A DNA stretch of 64,000 nucleotides from Dyadobacter chenwenxiniae (GCF_022869785.1 NZ_CP094997.1:2542001-2606000); one strand, 5' to 3'. Positions 26,886-37,430 are shown, counted from the stretch's first letter. Notes: generated from the letters alone by a model not told the origin. Made by a program: numbers and translations.

Positions 26886-27932
26886 TTACTTTTTGACCTT
26901 TTCTATGGTTATTTTATTCTGTTGCTCTTGAAAAGTGAGGTGATTGGCGTCACATATTATTTTGAGAACTGATCTAAGCGAATCCGTTTCGAAGAATGAC
27001 CCGGAAAACGAAATCACATTCACTTGCGGATCAGCACTCTCGATCCGAACTCCATAATGTCGCCCAATTTGGTCAAAAACATCTGATAATGGCTTTTGCA
27101 CAAACATTAAGGTTTCTTTTCTGCCCGGCGTGGGAGCAGTTTTGAATTCCTGCCGCGACAAACCCTGCGGTTTTGCTTTACTTAACTCCTTCACAGTTGT
27201 CTCACCCGTGTCTTTGACATATTCGCATTCCTGTCCAGGATACAAATAGATCGCTTTCATGCGTGCAGCGCGCAGCACCACTTTCCCTTCAATCAACCTG
27301 ACATTAATATAGTTTTTGTTGACCGGCGCATCTACCACAAAGGTCGTTCCGAGGGCTGTCGTTGTTAACGCTCCGGTATATACGCTAAATGGTCGGGCCG
27401 AATCTTTTGCAACTTTAAACTCAGCCATTCCGTGCAACGAAATGTCACGTTTATCCACTGAGAATGACTTATAATAAGAAATCCCACTTTCCGGAAAAAG
27501 TTTAATGACCGAGCCGTCGGCCAAGGCAATGTGCTGAACAGAGTCCGACGAATTGACTAATTGTACCAGTTCTTCCTTGCCAACTGCGGAATGCTGTGCT
27601 ACTTCTTTGTGCGGCATGCCTCTCATGCTGTAAATGGCAAACATCCCCGCCAATACTAGCACCACTGAGGCCGCTGCAACCCAGTAACGCAAACTCCAAT
27701 GCAGGAATGGTTGCCCGGTTTTTCGGGTACTGCCTTCCTGTACATTCATTCTGACATGCAGCCGGTCCAATAACTCATTTTTTTTCTCGCTGTTCAGCAT
27801 TGTATCCTGCATATCCGAAAATTCGACCAGTATTTCTTTGTCATCAGCCAGCATTTGCAGAAGCTGAATATCTTCTGCATTCGTTGTTTGGCCAGCCCAA
27901 AATTTCTGTATGAGTTTGTCGAGTTCTTCCAT
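26886..27932 (-). CDS. FecR family anti-sigma factor
   Basis: 348 aa. Cytoplasmic N-terminus (MEELDKLIQKFWAGQTT), one transmembrane helix at about 82-105 (YWVAAASVVLVLAGMFAIYS), a FecR domain (SSDSVQHIALADGSVIKLFP; FKVAKDSARPFSVYTG; ALGTTFVV) and a C-terminal DUF4974-like domain (PLSDVFDQIGRHYGVRI). It transduces the signal from the SusC transporter to the sigma factor encoded immediately upstream. Confidence 0.95.
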   Translation of the reverse strand: MEELDKLIQKFWAGQTTNAEDIQLLQMLADDKEILVEFSDMQDTMLNSEKKNELLDRLHVRMNVQEGSTRKTGQPFLHWSLRYWVAAASVVLVLAGMFAIYSMRGMPHKEVAQHSAVGKEELVQLVNSSDSVQHIALADGSVIKLFPESGISYYKSFSVDKRDISLHGMAEFKVAKDSARPFSVYTGALTTTALGTTFVVDAPVNKNYINVRLIEGKVVLRAARMKAIYLYPGQECEYVKDTGETTVKELSKAKPQGLSRQEFKTAPTPGRKETLMFVQKPLSDVFDQIGRHYGVRIESADPQVNVISFSGSFFETDSLRSVLKIICDANHLTFQEQQNKITIEKVKK

Positions 27933-28004
27933 GCTTTCAATCTAAATACGCGGAACGCTTCGCCGTGGTGGGTATCCGGTATGTTACGAAATTGTTAACT
28001 ATAT

Positions 28005-28583
28005 TTATTTGCCAAGATGCGTTAAGATATACAATAGCCACGCGGCATTTTTAGCCCCATGCACCTGGATATATTCTTTGAGGACTTTTGTAGCTGCAAT
28101 CAAATGCTCTTTCACTGTGTAAACGGAGATCCCCATCATTTCCGAAGCTTCCTGATAGGATTTCCCTTCCAGCTTACAAAGGGTAAATACTTCTTTTCTT
28201 CGCGGCGGAAGCTGCTCTATCGCGTTGTAGAGCAGGTTTAGCTTTATTTCGAGGTCTTCCGAAGTCTCGTCCTGCTCGTCGATAATCTCAGGGATCTCCG
28301 CTTGCGCGATCACCTTTTCCCTGACCATTTTCCTGATACAGCTAATCGCTTTGTTTTGGCTTACCACCATCAGCCAACCTCCTACCGAGTTGTCAATGTC
28401 GATCTGATCCCAGTTTTCCCAAAGTGCAAAAAAAACGTCTTGCAAGATTTCCTCAGCCAAGACAGGCTGTCTGACTATTTTACTGACATTACGGTAAACA
28501 GCGTCACTGTATTGATGGTAGATTTCATCAAAAGCCTTTACATTATCTTCTTTAAAGGGTTTGCTGTTTTTTAAAACACCCAT
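28005..28583 (-). CDS. ECF sigma-70 factor, FecI-like
   Basis: 192 aa. Region 2 (DAVYRNVSKIVRQPVLAEEI; LQDVFFALWENWDQI) and region 4 (IEQLPPRRKEVFTLCKLEGK; SYQEASEMMGISVYTVKEHL). A C-terminal hydrophobic tail (AAWLLYILTHLGK) is typical of Bacteroidota FecI-like proteins. First gene of the minus-strand operon with FecR, SusC, SusD and the MBL hydrolase. Confidence 0.95.
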   Translation of the reverse strand: MGVLKNSKPFKEDNVKAFDEIYHQYSDAVYRNVSKIVRQPVLAEEILQDVFFALWENWDQIDIDNSVGGWLMVVSQNKAISCIRKMVREKVIAQAEIPEIIDEQDETSEDLEIKLNLLYNAIEQLPPRRKEVFTLCKLEGKSYQEASEMMGISVYTVKEHLIAATKVLKEYIQVHGAKNAAWLLYILTHLGK

Positions 28584-28695
28584 ACTATTTTTAATGCGCG
28601 ATACATCTAGTAAAATTAATCAAAATTCAGCGGCCGCATTATTTATCAAATTGTTAATTGGGCGATCATCTAGGCCTTGAACAGTAATCTACAAC

Positions 28696-29244
28696 ATGGG
28701 GACACAAATTAAATGGAAAGGTTTAGACGATGGCACGATCGAAAACTGTATCATTGATGTACGTAGCGAGAGTGTGCTCGTGACTTCTGAAATTTCAGGG
28801 CCAGACCTGGATATTTGCTATAAAATTAGGACAGACACACATTGGAAGACCAATTATTGCGAGCTTTTCGGACATTTCGGAGGCGTTAATTTTCAATTCT
28901 TATTTGAACGCGACCACCTTGGAACATGGATAGCTAACGGTCAGCCAGACAACCGTTTTGATCAATGTGATTATGTTGATATTTCACTTACCCCTTTTAC
29001 CAATTCGTTGCCGATCAATAGGCTGGTATTATCTGAAAAAGAAGTAAGAGAAATAAGTGTAGTATATTTTGATTTAATGGACCGTACGATTAAACCTGTC
29101 AAGCAATGTTATACTAGGCTCTCGGCAAACCTATATCATTATGAAAATGTTCCAAATGATTTTGAGGCCGACATTCTCGTAGATGATAATGGCTTTGTGC
29201 TCGACTATCCGGGATTATTTACGCGTCAATCTGATATGCAATGA
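28696..29244 (+). CDS. Putative glycolipid-binding domain protein
   Basis: 182 aa, matching the putative glycolipid-binding family (PF06475 type): IKWKGLDDGTIENCIIDV; CYKIRTDTHWKTNYCEL; WIANGQPDNRFDQCDYVDIS; LTPFTNSLPINRL; ending in FVLDYPGLFTR. Family members are cytoplasmic with unproven biochemistry. Divergent from the sigma gene; no obvious partner. Confidence 0.85.
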   Translation: MGTQIKWKGLDDGTIENCIIDVRSESVLVTSEISGPDLDICYKIRTDTHWKTNYCELFGHFGGVNFQFLFERDHLGTWIANGQPDNRFDQCDYVDISLTPFTNSLPINRLVLSEKEVREISVVYFDLMDRTIKPVKQCYTRLSANLYHYENVPNDFEADILVDDNGFVLDYPGLFTRQSDMQ

Positions 29245-29425
29245 CTTGTTCCATGCCAGATGATCGTGTAGGGATTCTCCCCACGAATCTCATCCTCCAT
29301 TGAATTTGTAACTTCCTGCGCTTTGGCTTCCATAGATAAAAATCCCAGTCTCCACTGCCAAGGCCGGCCTCGATCGAGCGTGGCGAAATTTGGCTGTTTT
29401 GCTGAAAATGATAATATCATCTCCG

Positions 29426-30673
29426 TTAACTTTCGGCGGGGCTGCAATGTCCGGACCTGCGATGCCCAATATCCTTATCCCTGATTTTTTTGAATGCAGG
29501 CATTAACTCATCCCAACCATAAAGGTCCAGTGTGGGATCACCGCTTCCAACATTCGGTGCCGATTTCTTGCCGAATGTTCCAGGATAGTAATGTATGAGC
29601 GGAAGACCTCCCAGCACGACCAGCAGGATCAAACCTGAGGAGGATATAAGTAGTCGTTCCAGGAGCTTGCTGCCAGCCGAGGCAACGAGGTGATCCACAA
29701 ATGCGGCTGACAAGAGCATTAAACCGATAAACCCCGGCCCGCTCCAGTGCGGGAGTGTATCGCGAAAAAGAGATATGGCGGTGGTACAACCAATAAGAGG
29801 CAGGCTGCACCAGAGAAGAAGCTGCAAATCCGGGTCCTGCACAAATGCACGTTTCCTGCGAATTGCACTGATCAGCAGCAGATAAATGCCGAATTGAAAA
29901 GGATTACTGTACAAGATCTGACCGATTGTCGTTTTCAGAAAAGACTTCCCATTCAATCCCATTCCTTCGGGTTGAACCCTTTCACTGTGAAAATGCCAGG
30001 TGATAAAATCGTTGTTAATATTCCAGATCAGAATTGGAGAACTTATGGCTGCTGTGATAATCATCGACAAATACAGATATGGATTTTTGAGCCAATTCGA
30101 CCTGTTGAAAACGATAAATACCAAAAAGCCCGCCCAGAGGAAAACGCCGTGTACCTTGCTCATAATAGCAAGCCCGGCCCAAATGCCGATCCAAAGTATG
30201 TACCTGTTTTGTGATTTAGCGGATTTACTACGGATACTTTGAAGCATACAAAAAAGAGCCGCCAGCCAGAAAACAACCTGAACTGAATCGGGCAAAATAA
30301 AGACGCCTGAAATAATGCTGGTGTAAATGGAGGTATTGTAAAGAAGAGCGGCAACAACCCCCGTCCGTTCATTTCGGATCAGTTTTCCGCTCTTTGCAAT
30401 CAGCCAGGTATTAATGCCTGCGCCAACAATGGCAGGCAGGCGCATAAAAAACTCGTGATGAAAGTAAAGATTACCCGTGAAGATCCGGATGAAAATGCCG
30501 ATCAATGGCGGGTGATCAAAATGGTTGAGGTCCGGCTGAACGGCGTAGGTGAAATAATATACCTCATCATTTCCCAGATCGGTAAACCAGGCTACAAAGC
30601 AGCGTATCAACGTCGAAATCACGACTATCCAGCGTACTGCGGATTTACTATTGCATGGCAGGAGCATATGCAT
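29426..30673 (-). CDS. GT39-type (ArnT-like) membrane glycosyltransferase, short C-terminus
   Basis: 415 aa. N-terminal acceptor loop FTDLGNDEVYYFTYAVQPDLNHFDHPPLIG has the conserved Asp/Glu pair of PMT/ArnT-type enzymes that transfer sugars from polyprenyl phosphate. About ten hydrophobic helices follow. The end (DLYGWDELMPAFKKIRDKD, then a low-quality tail) stops about 80-100 residues short of what I expect for the family. The minus-strand sequence between 29250 and 29430 stays open in other frames, so a frameshift or truncation is likely. 27 nt after the PHP gene, hence one operon. Confidence 0.8.
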   Translation of the reverse strand: MHMLLPCNSKSAVRWIVVISTLIRCFVAWFTDLGNDEVYYFTYAVQPDLNHFDHPPLIGIFIRIFTGNLYFHHEFFMRLPAIVGAGINTWLIAKSGKLIRNERTGVVAALLYNTSIYTSIISGVFILPDSVQVVFWLAALFCMLQSIRSKSAKSQNRYILWIGIWAGLAIMSKVHGVFLWAGFLVFIVFNRSNWLKNPYLYLSMIITAAISSPILIWNINNDFITWHFHSERVQPEGMGLNGKSFLKTTIGQILYSNPFQFGIYLLLISAIRRKRAFVQDPDLQLLLWCSLPLIGCTTAISLFRDTLPHWSGPGFIGLMLLSAAFVDHLVASAGSKLLERLLISSSGLILLVVLGGLPLIHYYPGTFGKKSAPNVGSGDPTLDLYGWDELMPAFKKIRDKDIGHRRSGHCSPAES

Positions 30674-30700
30674 TTGTCTGTTACCTATTCAACGTTATTT

Positions 30701-31885
30701 TCACCTCAGCGACAAGCGTTTGCGTCCAAACCGTTGACGCCTTATGCCGGGAAACTGACTGAGTAAAAGCAATACCCAAAGAGAAAGTACACCAACTCCG
30801 ACCGCACGAAAGAATATAGTTTCTCCCACATTTTCGAATGAAACAGGCGTGCGGTACCCTGTTTTCGGAATGTAAAAAACAGGGTTGAGGTAAACTTTCG
30901 TACCATTCTCATATTCAAACGTAGCACGCGAATAATGATCAGATGGAGAAAGCCGGTAAGAGATCTGGTCGGTATGGTCAAGCGAAGCCAGTACTTTCCC
31001 ATTCTGCCCGGTCAATGTCACATGGTTTGCAGCATTGCTCATCTTTATAAATACCGTATCACCCATCACTTTGACACTTTTTAAGAACGGTAACGAGTCG
31101 ACAAGCTGTCCTGCGCCGATTACGACACCATAGCTCCGTCCCGTTTTTAATGCAGTCAAAACCTCTTTTGAAGAATTGGCAGCCACATTAATAAACGTAC
31201 ACATGCGCCCCAGGCGGTTTTTCGTCAGCACATTATGGGTGTCATCATTGCCGACTATAAACACCTTTTTCCCAGCTGAAAGTGCTGCATCCCATTGTTC
31301 AATGGAAACGACGGATGGACTTAGCACTTCCATACAGTCGTATCCATTCAGCTGCGATAAGTCTTCTTTTGTGTAGGCATTTTTGAGTGCCGGGTGGTTC
31401 AGGATGACAAGCTCTGCCGACTCGCTCAGGTGTTTGAGCACATGTTGTTTGTTATGAACCGATTGTGGAAAAAGGTAATCGAGCCAAAGCACCTTATCCG
31501 AGCCGAGGACAAGCTGATGTGTTTTGGTTATGTTGTAACCATGCTCGTACGCGGGAATGTAGCCCGGGTCGGAAGAGTGGGTCGTGTCGATATAGTGATA
31601 ATTTGAAACACAATGCACACCATAATTCAGCGCTTTATATGCTTCGTGAATGTCTTCCGCACTTCCATGACCATTGGTAAATCCCTCCCAGGCACGCGAA
31701 TGCGCATGAAAATTACATTTCACCCATTGCGCAGCATCGACTGAGTCATAGGGATTGAAAATGGATAAACCTTCAAATGGAACAGGATCGTCGAACTGAA
31801 AACGGGCGCAAAAAAGGTATTGCGAAACGACTAGCCAGAGCACCCAGGTAAGGAATGCGAGCAGAATGATACCGAGTATTTTCAT
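30701..31885 (-). CDS. Membrane-anchored PHP-type phosphoesterase
   Basis: 394 aa. Transmembrane helix at 3-23 and another near the C-terminus (FFRAVGVGVLSLWVLLLLSQF). Between them is a PHP-like domain: FNAHSRAWEGFTNGHGSAED, YGVHCVSNYHYID, ELVILNHPAL, then FIVGNDDTHN, which provide His/Asp metal ligands. Probably acts in the periplasm on a phosphodiester or lipid-linked substrate. Lies directly upstream of the GT39 gene, suggesting a shared envelope-glycan role. Confidence 0.8.
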   Translation of the reverse strand: MKILGIILLAFLTWVLWLVVSQYLFCARFQFDDPVPFEGLSIFNPYDSVDAAQWVKCNFHAHSRAWEGFTNGHGSAEDIHEAYKALNYGVHCVSNYHYIDTTHSSDPGYIPAYEHGYNITKTHQLVLGSDKVLWLDYLFPQSVHNKQHVLKHLSESAELVILNHPALKNAYTKEDLSQLNGYDCMEVLSPSVVSIEQWDAALSAGKKVFIVGNDDTHNVLTKNRLGRMCTFINVAANSSKEVLTALKTGRSYGVVIGAGQLVDSLPFLKSVKVMGDTVFIKMSNAANHVTLTGQNGKVLASLDHTDQISYRLSPSDHYSRATFEYENGTKVYLNPVFYIPKTGYRTPVSFENVGETIFFRAVGVGVLSLWVLLLLSQFPGIRRQRFGRKRLSLR

Positions 31886-32347
31886 GCCCGCAAAAATGGC
31901 TTTCTCGTATTACTTCAACATTAGCCTAATAAGAATATGCGGAGAACAATCTCAAAAAAGCCGATTGATCCGAAAGTTAGGATGAAATTCAGATTGCTTG
32001 CGTCCGTGGTGTGCCTAAGATTATCTTTTTGTTAAATGCCCGATTCCTGAAAACGTATATTATGAGAAATATTCAATTTCGCGGGATCAAAATTTACGAC
32101 CGATAACGGCTGAAAGCATGCATTCGCTAGCGCTTTCCATGCTTTCCTCCCGTTTATTCACCATAATCTATTCTGAACATAAACAAAATTCTACAATGAT
32201 GCATTGTTGGAAAAACAAGGTGCTTCCACTCGGGGCCAAGTGTTGATCCGACTGTTTATCCTCGTTATATTCCATACCCAGGGTTAGACAGGATGGCCGC
32301 AGAAAAGTTAACCCTCCCAGTTAAATGGTGTCTGAAATAGGCAAATT
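31886..32347. other. Gene-free spacer
   Basis: 460 bp with no supported gene, repeat or terminator. It marks the boundary between the envelope-gene block and the recombinase-containing segment. Confidence 0.4.
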
Positions 32348-32785
32348 TTACTTTTGATATTTTTCAAAACGTATATCTCCATTTGGTAAGCTTTCAGTGG
32401 CAATCCAGCCTAGCTTGGTATAGAAGTCTTCTGCACGACTATTCCTAGCCGTTTCAAGCCATATTTTTGTATAATGATTAAATAGAAATGCTTCTGCCTT
32501 TTCCATGAGAATTCTACCTATTCCAATACCTTCATAAGCCGGACTAACAAAGGCAGCAAAAACACATCCCTCGCTAGAGTCTGCCATAGAAAAGCCTGCG
32601 GGATGATTATTAACCAGAGCAATCCAAAGACAAGGTTCCTCTAAAATCGCCCTTTCAATTGTTTCATATGTGATTCCTATTTCTGCAAGCTGTTCCAATG
32701 ACAAGTGATTTTCTTTGACACTTGTTCGAATGTTAAAAATTGAAGGAATGTCTGATGTTTCGGCTAACCTAATATCAATATGCAT
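32348..32785 (-). CDS. GNAT family N-acetyltransferase
   Basis: 145 aa from MHIDIRLAETSDI (start 32785). GNAT core with FAAFVSPAYEGIGIGRILMEKAEAF (acetyl-CoA loop GIGIGR) and IWLETARNSRAEDFYTKLGW. The upstream in-frame ATG at 32833 lies inside the VOC gene and is less likely. Substrate unknown. Probably co-transcribed with the VOC gene. Confidence 0.88.
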   Translation of the reverse strand: MHIDIRLAETSDIPSIFNIRTSVKENHLSLEQLAEIGITYETIERAILEEPCLWIALVNNHPAGFSMADSSEGCVFAAFVSPAYEGIGIGRILMEKAEAFLFNHYTKIWLETARNSRAEDFYTKLGWIATESLPNGDIRFEKYQK

Positions 32786-32805
32786 ATAATATGTTTTACT
32801 TCTGG

Positions 32806-33234
32806 TTATAACGTCTCCCCTAATCCCTTCCAAATACCCGGTGTCGCAAGTTCAACTAAATGTTTATTGGTATCGTAGAAATACAGACTATATCCCTGAT
32901 TGAAGGAAATTTCACTTTCTATATCGATGTTGCGGCTAGTCAGACGTTCTTTCCAGTAACCAATCGAGCCACTATCAATTGAAAATGCTATGTGAACCGG
33001 TCCCTTTCCATCGTGTGCCGGTATAAAGCCCCCTGTCGGGAGCTGAACCTCTTTAAGAGAGCCTTCTTCTTGAAACAGTAGTAACACCTGTTTCCCTGCA
33101 ACACTTAATGCCACTAACCGTTCTGAGCTAAGTAAAACTTCAAATCCAAACAAATCCTTGTAGAATTCGCTGGCACTGTTCAGATCCGGGAAGTATAGTG
33201 CCGATTCTAATATTCCATTAATATTTCCTTCCAT
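32806..33234 (-). CDS. VOC family protein
   Basis: 142 aa. VOC fold with ALYFPDLNSASEFYKDLFGFE and, in the second half, HIAFSIDSGSIGYWKERLTS and GYSLYFYDTNKHLVELATPG (Glu ligand in VELATPG). Overlapping arrangement with the GNAT gene suggests a two-gene operon for a small-molecule modification or resistance. Confidence 0.88.
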   Translation of the reverse strand: MEGNINGILESALYFPDLNSASEFYKDLFGFEVLLSSERLVALSVAGKQVLLLFQEEGSLKEVQLPTGGFIPAHDGKGPVHIAFSIDSGSIGYWKERLTSRNIDIESEISFNQGYSLYFYDTNKHLVELATPGIWKGLGETL

Positions 33235-33269
33235 ATGTTGTTAATTAATTAATTGTCAATGCCACCTTT

Positions 33270-33887
33270 TTAAACAGCCTTTTGGTATTTTTTTATCCCT
33301 TTCTTTTTTATCCAGTTGGATAAAGTCGCTTCTGTAATTCGGTAACGGTCTGCTATGTACTTCTGACTAGAACCACTGAGCAGCAATGCTTCGATCTCGG
33401 GCTTGTACTGATCAAGCTTGCTTTTACCTGGGCCAGTTGGTCGGCCTAATTTTATGCCTGATAATTTCTTAGCCGCAAGTGACTCTTTCGTCCTCTTACT
33501 GATCAGGTCTCTTTCAATTTCTGATGCCATTGCAAAAACCATTGCCATGACTTTACTCTGGATTGAGTCGTCAAGTTGCCAGGCTCCTTTCACAGTATAG
33601 ATCCGGATACCTTTCTGCATGGCTATCGATATGATCTCCATCACTTCAAGCATGGATCGTCCAAGTCGCGAAAATTCACTCAGTAAAATTACATCCCCTT
33701 TTTTAAGCTCATCAATGATTGGACCGATTTTGCTGTTACGCCAGGAAACATTCCCGGAGACCTTCTCCTGAACAAATTCCACTTTGCCCAAATTTTTCTC
33801 CTTGGCCAAGTGTAGTATGTCAGTTTTGTTCTTTTCGAGGTCTTGATCCAGGGTCGAGACACGTAAATAGGCGATATTTCGGGGCAT
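33270..33887 (-). CDS. Serine recombinase (resolvase/invertase family)
   Basis: 205 aa. Catalytic Ser11 in AYLRVSTLDQD, the resolvase helix FSRLGRSMLEVMEII, the E helix MVFAMASEIERDLISKRTKE, GRPTGPGK and a C-terminal helix-turn-helix (SQKYIADRYRITEATLSNW). Small recombinases of this kind in Bacteroidota include master DNA invertases (Mpi type). No inverted-repeat pair flanking a promoter was found close by. A decayed large serine recombinase tail lies at 49373. Confidence 0.93.
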   Translation of the reverse strand: MPRNIAYLRVSTLDQDLEKNKTDILHLAKEKNLGKVEFVQEKVSGNVSWRNSKIGPIIDELKKGDVILLSEFSRLGRSMLEVMEIISIAMQKGIRIYTVKGAWQLDDSIQSKVMAMVFAMASEIERDLISKRTKESLAAKKLSGIKLGRPTGPGKSKLDQYKPEIEALLLSGSSQKYIADRYRITEATLSNWIKKKGIKKYQKAV

Positions 33888-34178
33888 TTTTCAGTGATTA
33901 GATGAAAACCTGATTACCTGATTTATTTTATAATAATAACAGTGTAATATGAAGACCTTTTTGCTAAATTATCCTTACAATTTATATGAAACTGACCGAG
34001 CAACTACACTCTCAGAACGGACATGAGTGTGAACATTTTTCAATTCTAGTTCACATCGCATGTAGACGTCTGATGATAGGTGAGATAATCATGCCAAATT
34101 GCTTTGACTATGTTATTGGCAATAAAGTGCTCAGTAGAAAATCTGGCAGTTCCAACTGGATCCTAGACTAACAAAGAA

Positions 34179-34496
34179 ATGACAGCAGAAAGCGAACATA
34201 CACCACCAGACTTAAACCAAGAAAATACAGTCAAAATATACTCAAAAAGAGCAATTTGGGGTTTCTCAGTGTTTTTCGCACCGGTGTTCGGAGGATTTTT
34301 ACTACGGCAAAACCTAATGAACAGCAATAGAAATAAAGAAGCCAATCTTATGTTACTGATTTCAATTGTCTTTACAGTGTTTACAGGATTGATTGTGGAT
34401 TCCATCTTTTTTGTTTTAAAATTAGATATCTCATTTTTGAATCAAGATGTTCATTTGCCGCACATGTTATTGAATGACAAACGATTAGGTATGTAA
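34179..34496 (+). CDS. Small two-helix membrane protein
   Basis: 105 aa. Two hydrophobic helices at about 27-45 (IWGFSVFFAPVFGGFLLRQN) and 57-80 (LMLLISIVFTVFTGLIVDSIFF). The KIYSKRAIWGFSVFFAPVFGG segment recalls a small uncharacterised Bacteroidota membrane family. Function unknown. The tail may be truncated relative to relatives. Confidence 0.6.
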   Translation: MTAESEHTPPDLNQENTVKIYSKRAIWGFSVFFAPVFGGFLLRQNLMNSNRNKEANLMLLISIVFTVFTGLIVDSIFFVLKLDISFLNQDVHLPHMLLNDKRLGM

Positions 34497-34599
34497 AAGA
34501 GACCAGAAAGGGACTAAAAATCATAATGGTATTCAGTCCCGAAATCGTCCCTTTGCTACTGTTAGACTTTGAAAGATTTGAGATATTGAGCATCAAACA

Positions 34600-34632
34600 A
34601 AACGCCCGTAAATCATTGATCTACGGGCGTTT
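34600..34632. terminator. Hairpin terminator
   Basis: Perfect 11-bp stem AAACGCCCGTA / TACGGGCGTTT with an 11-nt loop, preceded by an A-rich and followed by a T-containing tract. It can serve either direction. It separates the small membrane gene from the tRNA-like sequence. Confidence 0.65.
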
Positions 34633-34650
34633 CGAGGTTTGAAATTTGTT

Positions 34651-34677
34651 GGAGTGGAGATGCAGGGAGTCGAACTA
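34651..34677 (-). other. tRNA/tmRNA 3'-end-like sequence, possible att remnant
   Basis: On the minus strand this reads as a T-arm and acceptor end (GTTCGACTCCCT followed by GCATCTCCACTCC). Upstream of it on that strand no complete cloverleaf or tmRNA body can be folded by eye. Such isolated 3' ends are left where an integrated element duplicated part of a tRNA or tmRNA gene. The recombinase at 33270 is not the usual tyrosine integrase for such sites. tRNA versus tmRNA identity is not resolved. Confidence 0.4.
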
Positions 34678-35008
34678 ATCACACATCAGACTTATAATCA
34701 ATTACTTATTATACTTCATAAAACACTGCTCACCGAATTGCTCACCATGATTTCAGTAGCTGCAATTAGGACAGTAAATTACACATGAGCCGTCATTATG
34801 TCAAGAGACAACTACAAAAAATTCTTTCTAGATAAATTATTCTAAAGCCCTCCATTGTTCCTTAGGTTCAACCATTCTGGTTATTACCTGGCCATCATTT
34901 TTGTCAGCATGGGTAAAATACAATCCGCCACAGATTTGGCCACAGCTTCTATCCGATAACGGTGTAACAAATAAATCGGTACCAGCACTTCTTCAACCAT
35001 TAAAGAAG

Positions 35009-35158
35009 ATGGCAGACGACAAAACCAAACAAGGACCGGCCGACAGTAGCCGCATCAATCTAAGCGAAAATTATGAAGTTGCTTACTGGACCAAGGACTT
35101 AGGTGTTTCAAAAGAAAAATTGAGCGAAGCGGTCAAAGAAGCGGGAATATTTAGGTAA
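35009..35158 (+). CDS. DUF3606 domain protein
   Basis: 49 aa from ATG 35009: MADDKTKQGPADSSRINLSE then YEVAYWTKDLGVSKEKLSEA, which covers the whole DUF3606 motif (K-x-GP-x-D-x-x-RIN-x-x-E-x-YEV-x-YW). Longer in-frame upstream starts lack family similarity. Function unknown. A hairpin terminator follows 12 nt after the stop. Confidence 0.85.
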   Translation: MADDKTKQGPADSSRINLSENYEVAYWTKDLGVSKEKLSEAVKEAGIFR

Positions 35159-35169
35159 AAAGTAATTTG

Positions 35170-35197
35170 AAAGCTGCCCTGGAAATGAGGCAGCTTT
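35170..35197 (+). terminator. Hairpin terminator of the DUF3606 gene
   Basis: Stem AAAGCTGCC / GGCAGCTTT (9 bp, perfect) with a 10-nt loop, 12 nt after the DUF3606 stop. On the minus strand it also lies just beyond the stop of the fragment at 35204, so it can work in both directions. Confidence 0.65.
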
Positions 35198-35203
35198 ACC
35201 TGG

Positions 35204-35425
35204 TTAATATTCACCAGGTAGTAAAATCACATTATCAGTAAAATAGATGATGATCTCTTCTAGCGGGAAATCGGTGTAGCTGATTTGTTTTGTAAATAAT
35301 ACCGGATTGCCGTCATCGCAAGTAAGTGTGGCAGAAGATTGCTGCAGGTCGACACTAAGTTTCCAAACCTGAAATCCTTCATTTTTAACGCGCGGGTGGT
35401 ACTGCTGATAGGGGTCTTGGCAAAG
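35204..35425 (-). pseudogene. C-terminal fragment of an unidentified protein
   Basis: The minus strand is open for about 74 codons ending at TAA 35204-35206 and encodes YQQYHPRVKNEGFQVWKLSV then DLQQSSATLTCDDGNPVLFT and a tail FTDNVILLPGEY. Strongly coding-like, but without start codon. The end resembles C-terminal regions of glycoside-hydrolase-type enzymes, but I cannot name the family. From 35426 to 35886 no gene is seen. Confidence 0.45.
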
Positions 35426-35880
35426 CTCGTACTATAAAAACATGTGCGTCACTGCTCCGACATACGTAAGCATGAGTTGTGCAACGACCGCGTCCGTTTT
35501 TAGGTACCGATAAGCAGATGTGAGTGTTGCACAGCTGCCGCTCAGACTTCTTACGCTGGTCCCGGTTCTTGCCATTTGAACGAAAAACTAAATTCTGCAC
35601 CAAAATGACAAGTAAATCAGTCCAATTGCTTTAAGAGGTAACCTTTGGTCTTTTGAAGGGCATTTTCAGCGAGCTACCGGGGGTGACAACTACTGTATCT
35701 TCTAGTTCCGAAGGCAATCGCCGCCATCAGCATCGTCTTATGGGTAATCTGCGTTGACGATTAATGACGTTCATATAAAGTAGGTTTTCCATCTGACCAC
35801 TTTTAACCGGTAGCCAGTTCCCATTTATTTTCCACGTAGAATAACATAAGCATTACATTCTAAACGGGTATTTTAACTAA

Positions 35881-37002
<1,122 letters not shown>

Positions 37003-37101
37003 AATTAACCTTTGTGAATCAGGTGGTTATCGGACTAAATATGGCTAATCACCTGAGAAACAACTTCACCCGCTTTTCTATTCCCCACCAATACAATAGT
37101 T

Positions 37102-37430
37102 CTAATCCATATTCAATATTTCAAAGTATATCGTTCCTAAAACCAGCTTGATTTCCACAGATCGCAATTTTCCATCTTTATCAAAATCGTTGATTTTGTA
37201 GCTACCAGGAAAAACCGCTGAGTAAAAGTATTTCCATCAATATTGGTATTGGTATACAGGGAATCACGAGTTTTATGCACATCACGGGGGAAGGTCAATA
37301 AAAAGGGTTGGGTAATCGTTTATGATAGGCTACATTTGACTATGCGGCCACCCATCGTCAAAACGTTTCAACTCGCAATACTGGATGTAGGGATCTTTGA
37401 TGCCGGTTTTAAGTGTAGAAATTTTATGCT
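37102..37430 (-). pseudogene. Decayed minus-strand gene
   Basis: Coding-like stretches occur in changing frames on the minus strand: DPYIQYCELKRFDDGWPHSQ, then TRDSLYTNTNIDGNTFTQ, then SYKINDFDKDGKLRSVEIKL and VLGTIYFEILNMD before TAG at 37102-37104. Several stops and frameshifts interrupt it. The DFDKDGKL segment is calcium-loop-like. No family was identified. Confidence 0.45.

Noticed and set aside
33986..34171. 61-codon plus-strand frame upstream of the small membrane gene
   Set aside because: No family, signal or membrane feature; could be debris but cannot be supported.
33240..34180. Invertible promoter linked to the serine recombinase
   Set aside because: Searched the flanks by eye for paired inverted repeats around a promoter and found none.
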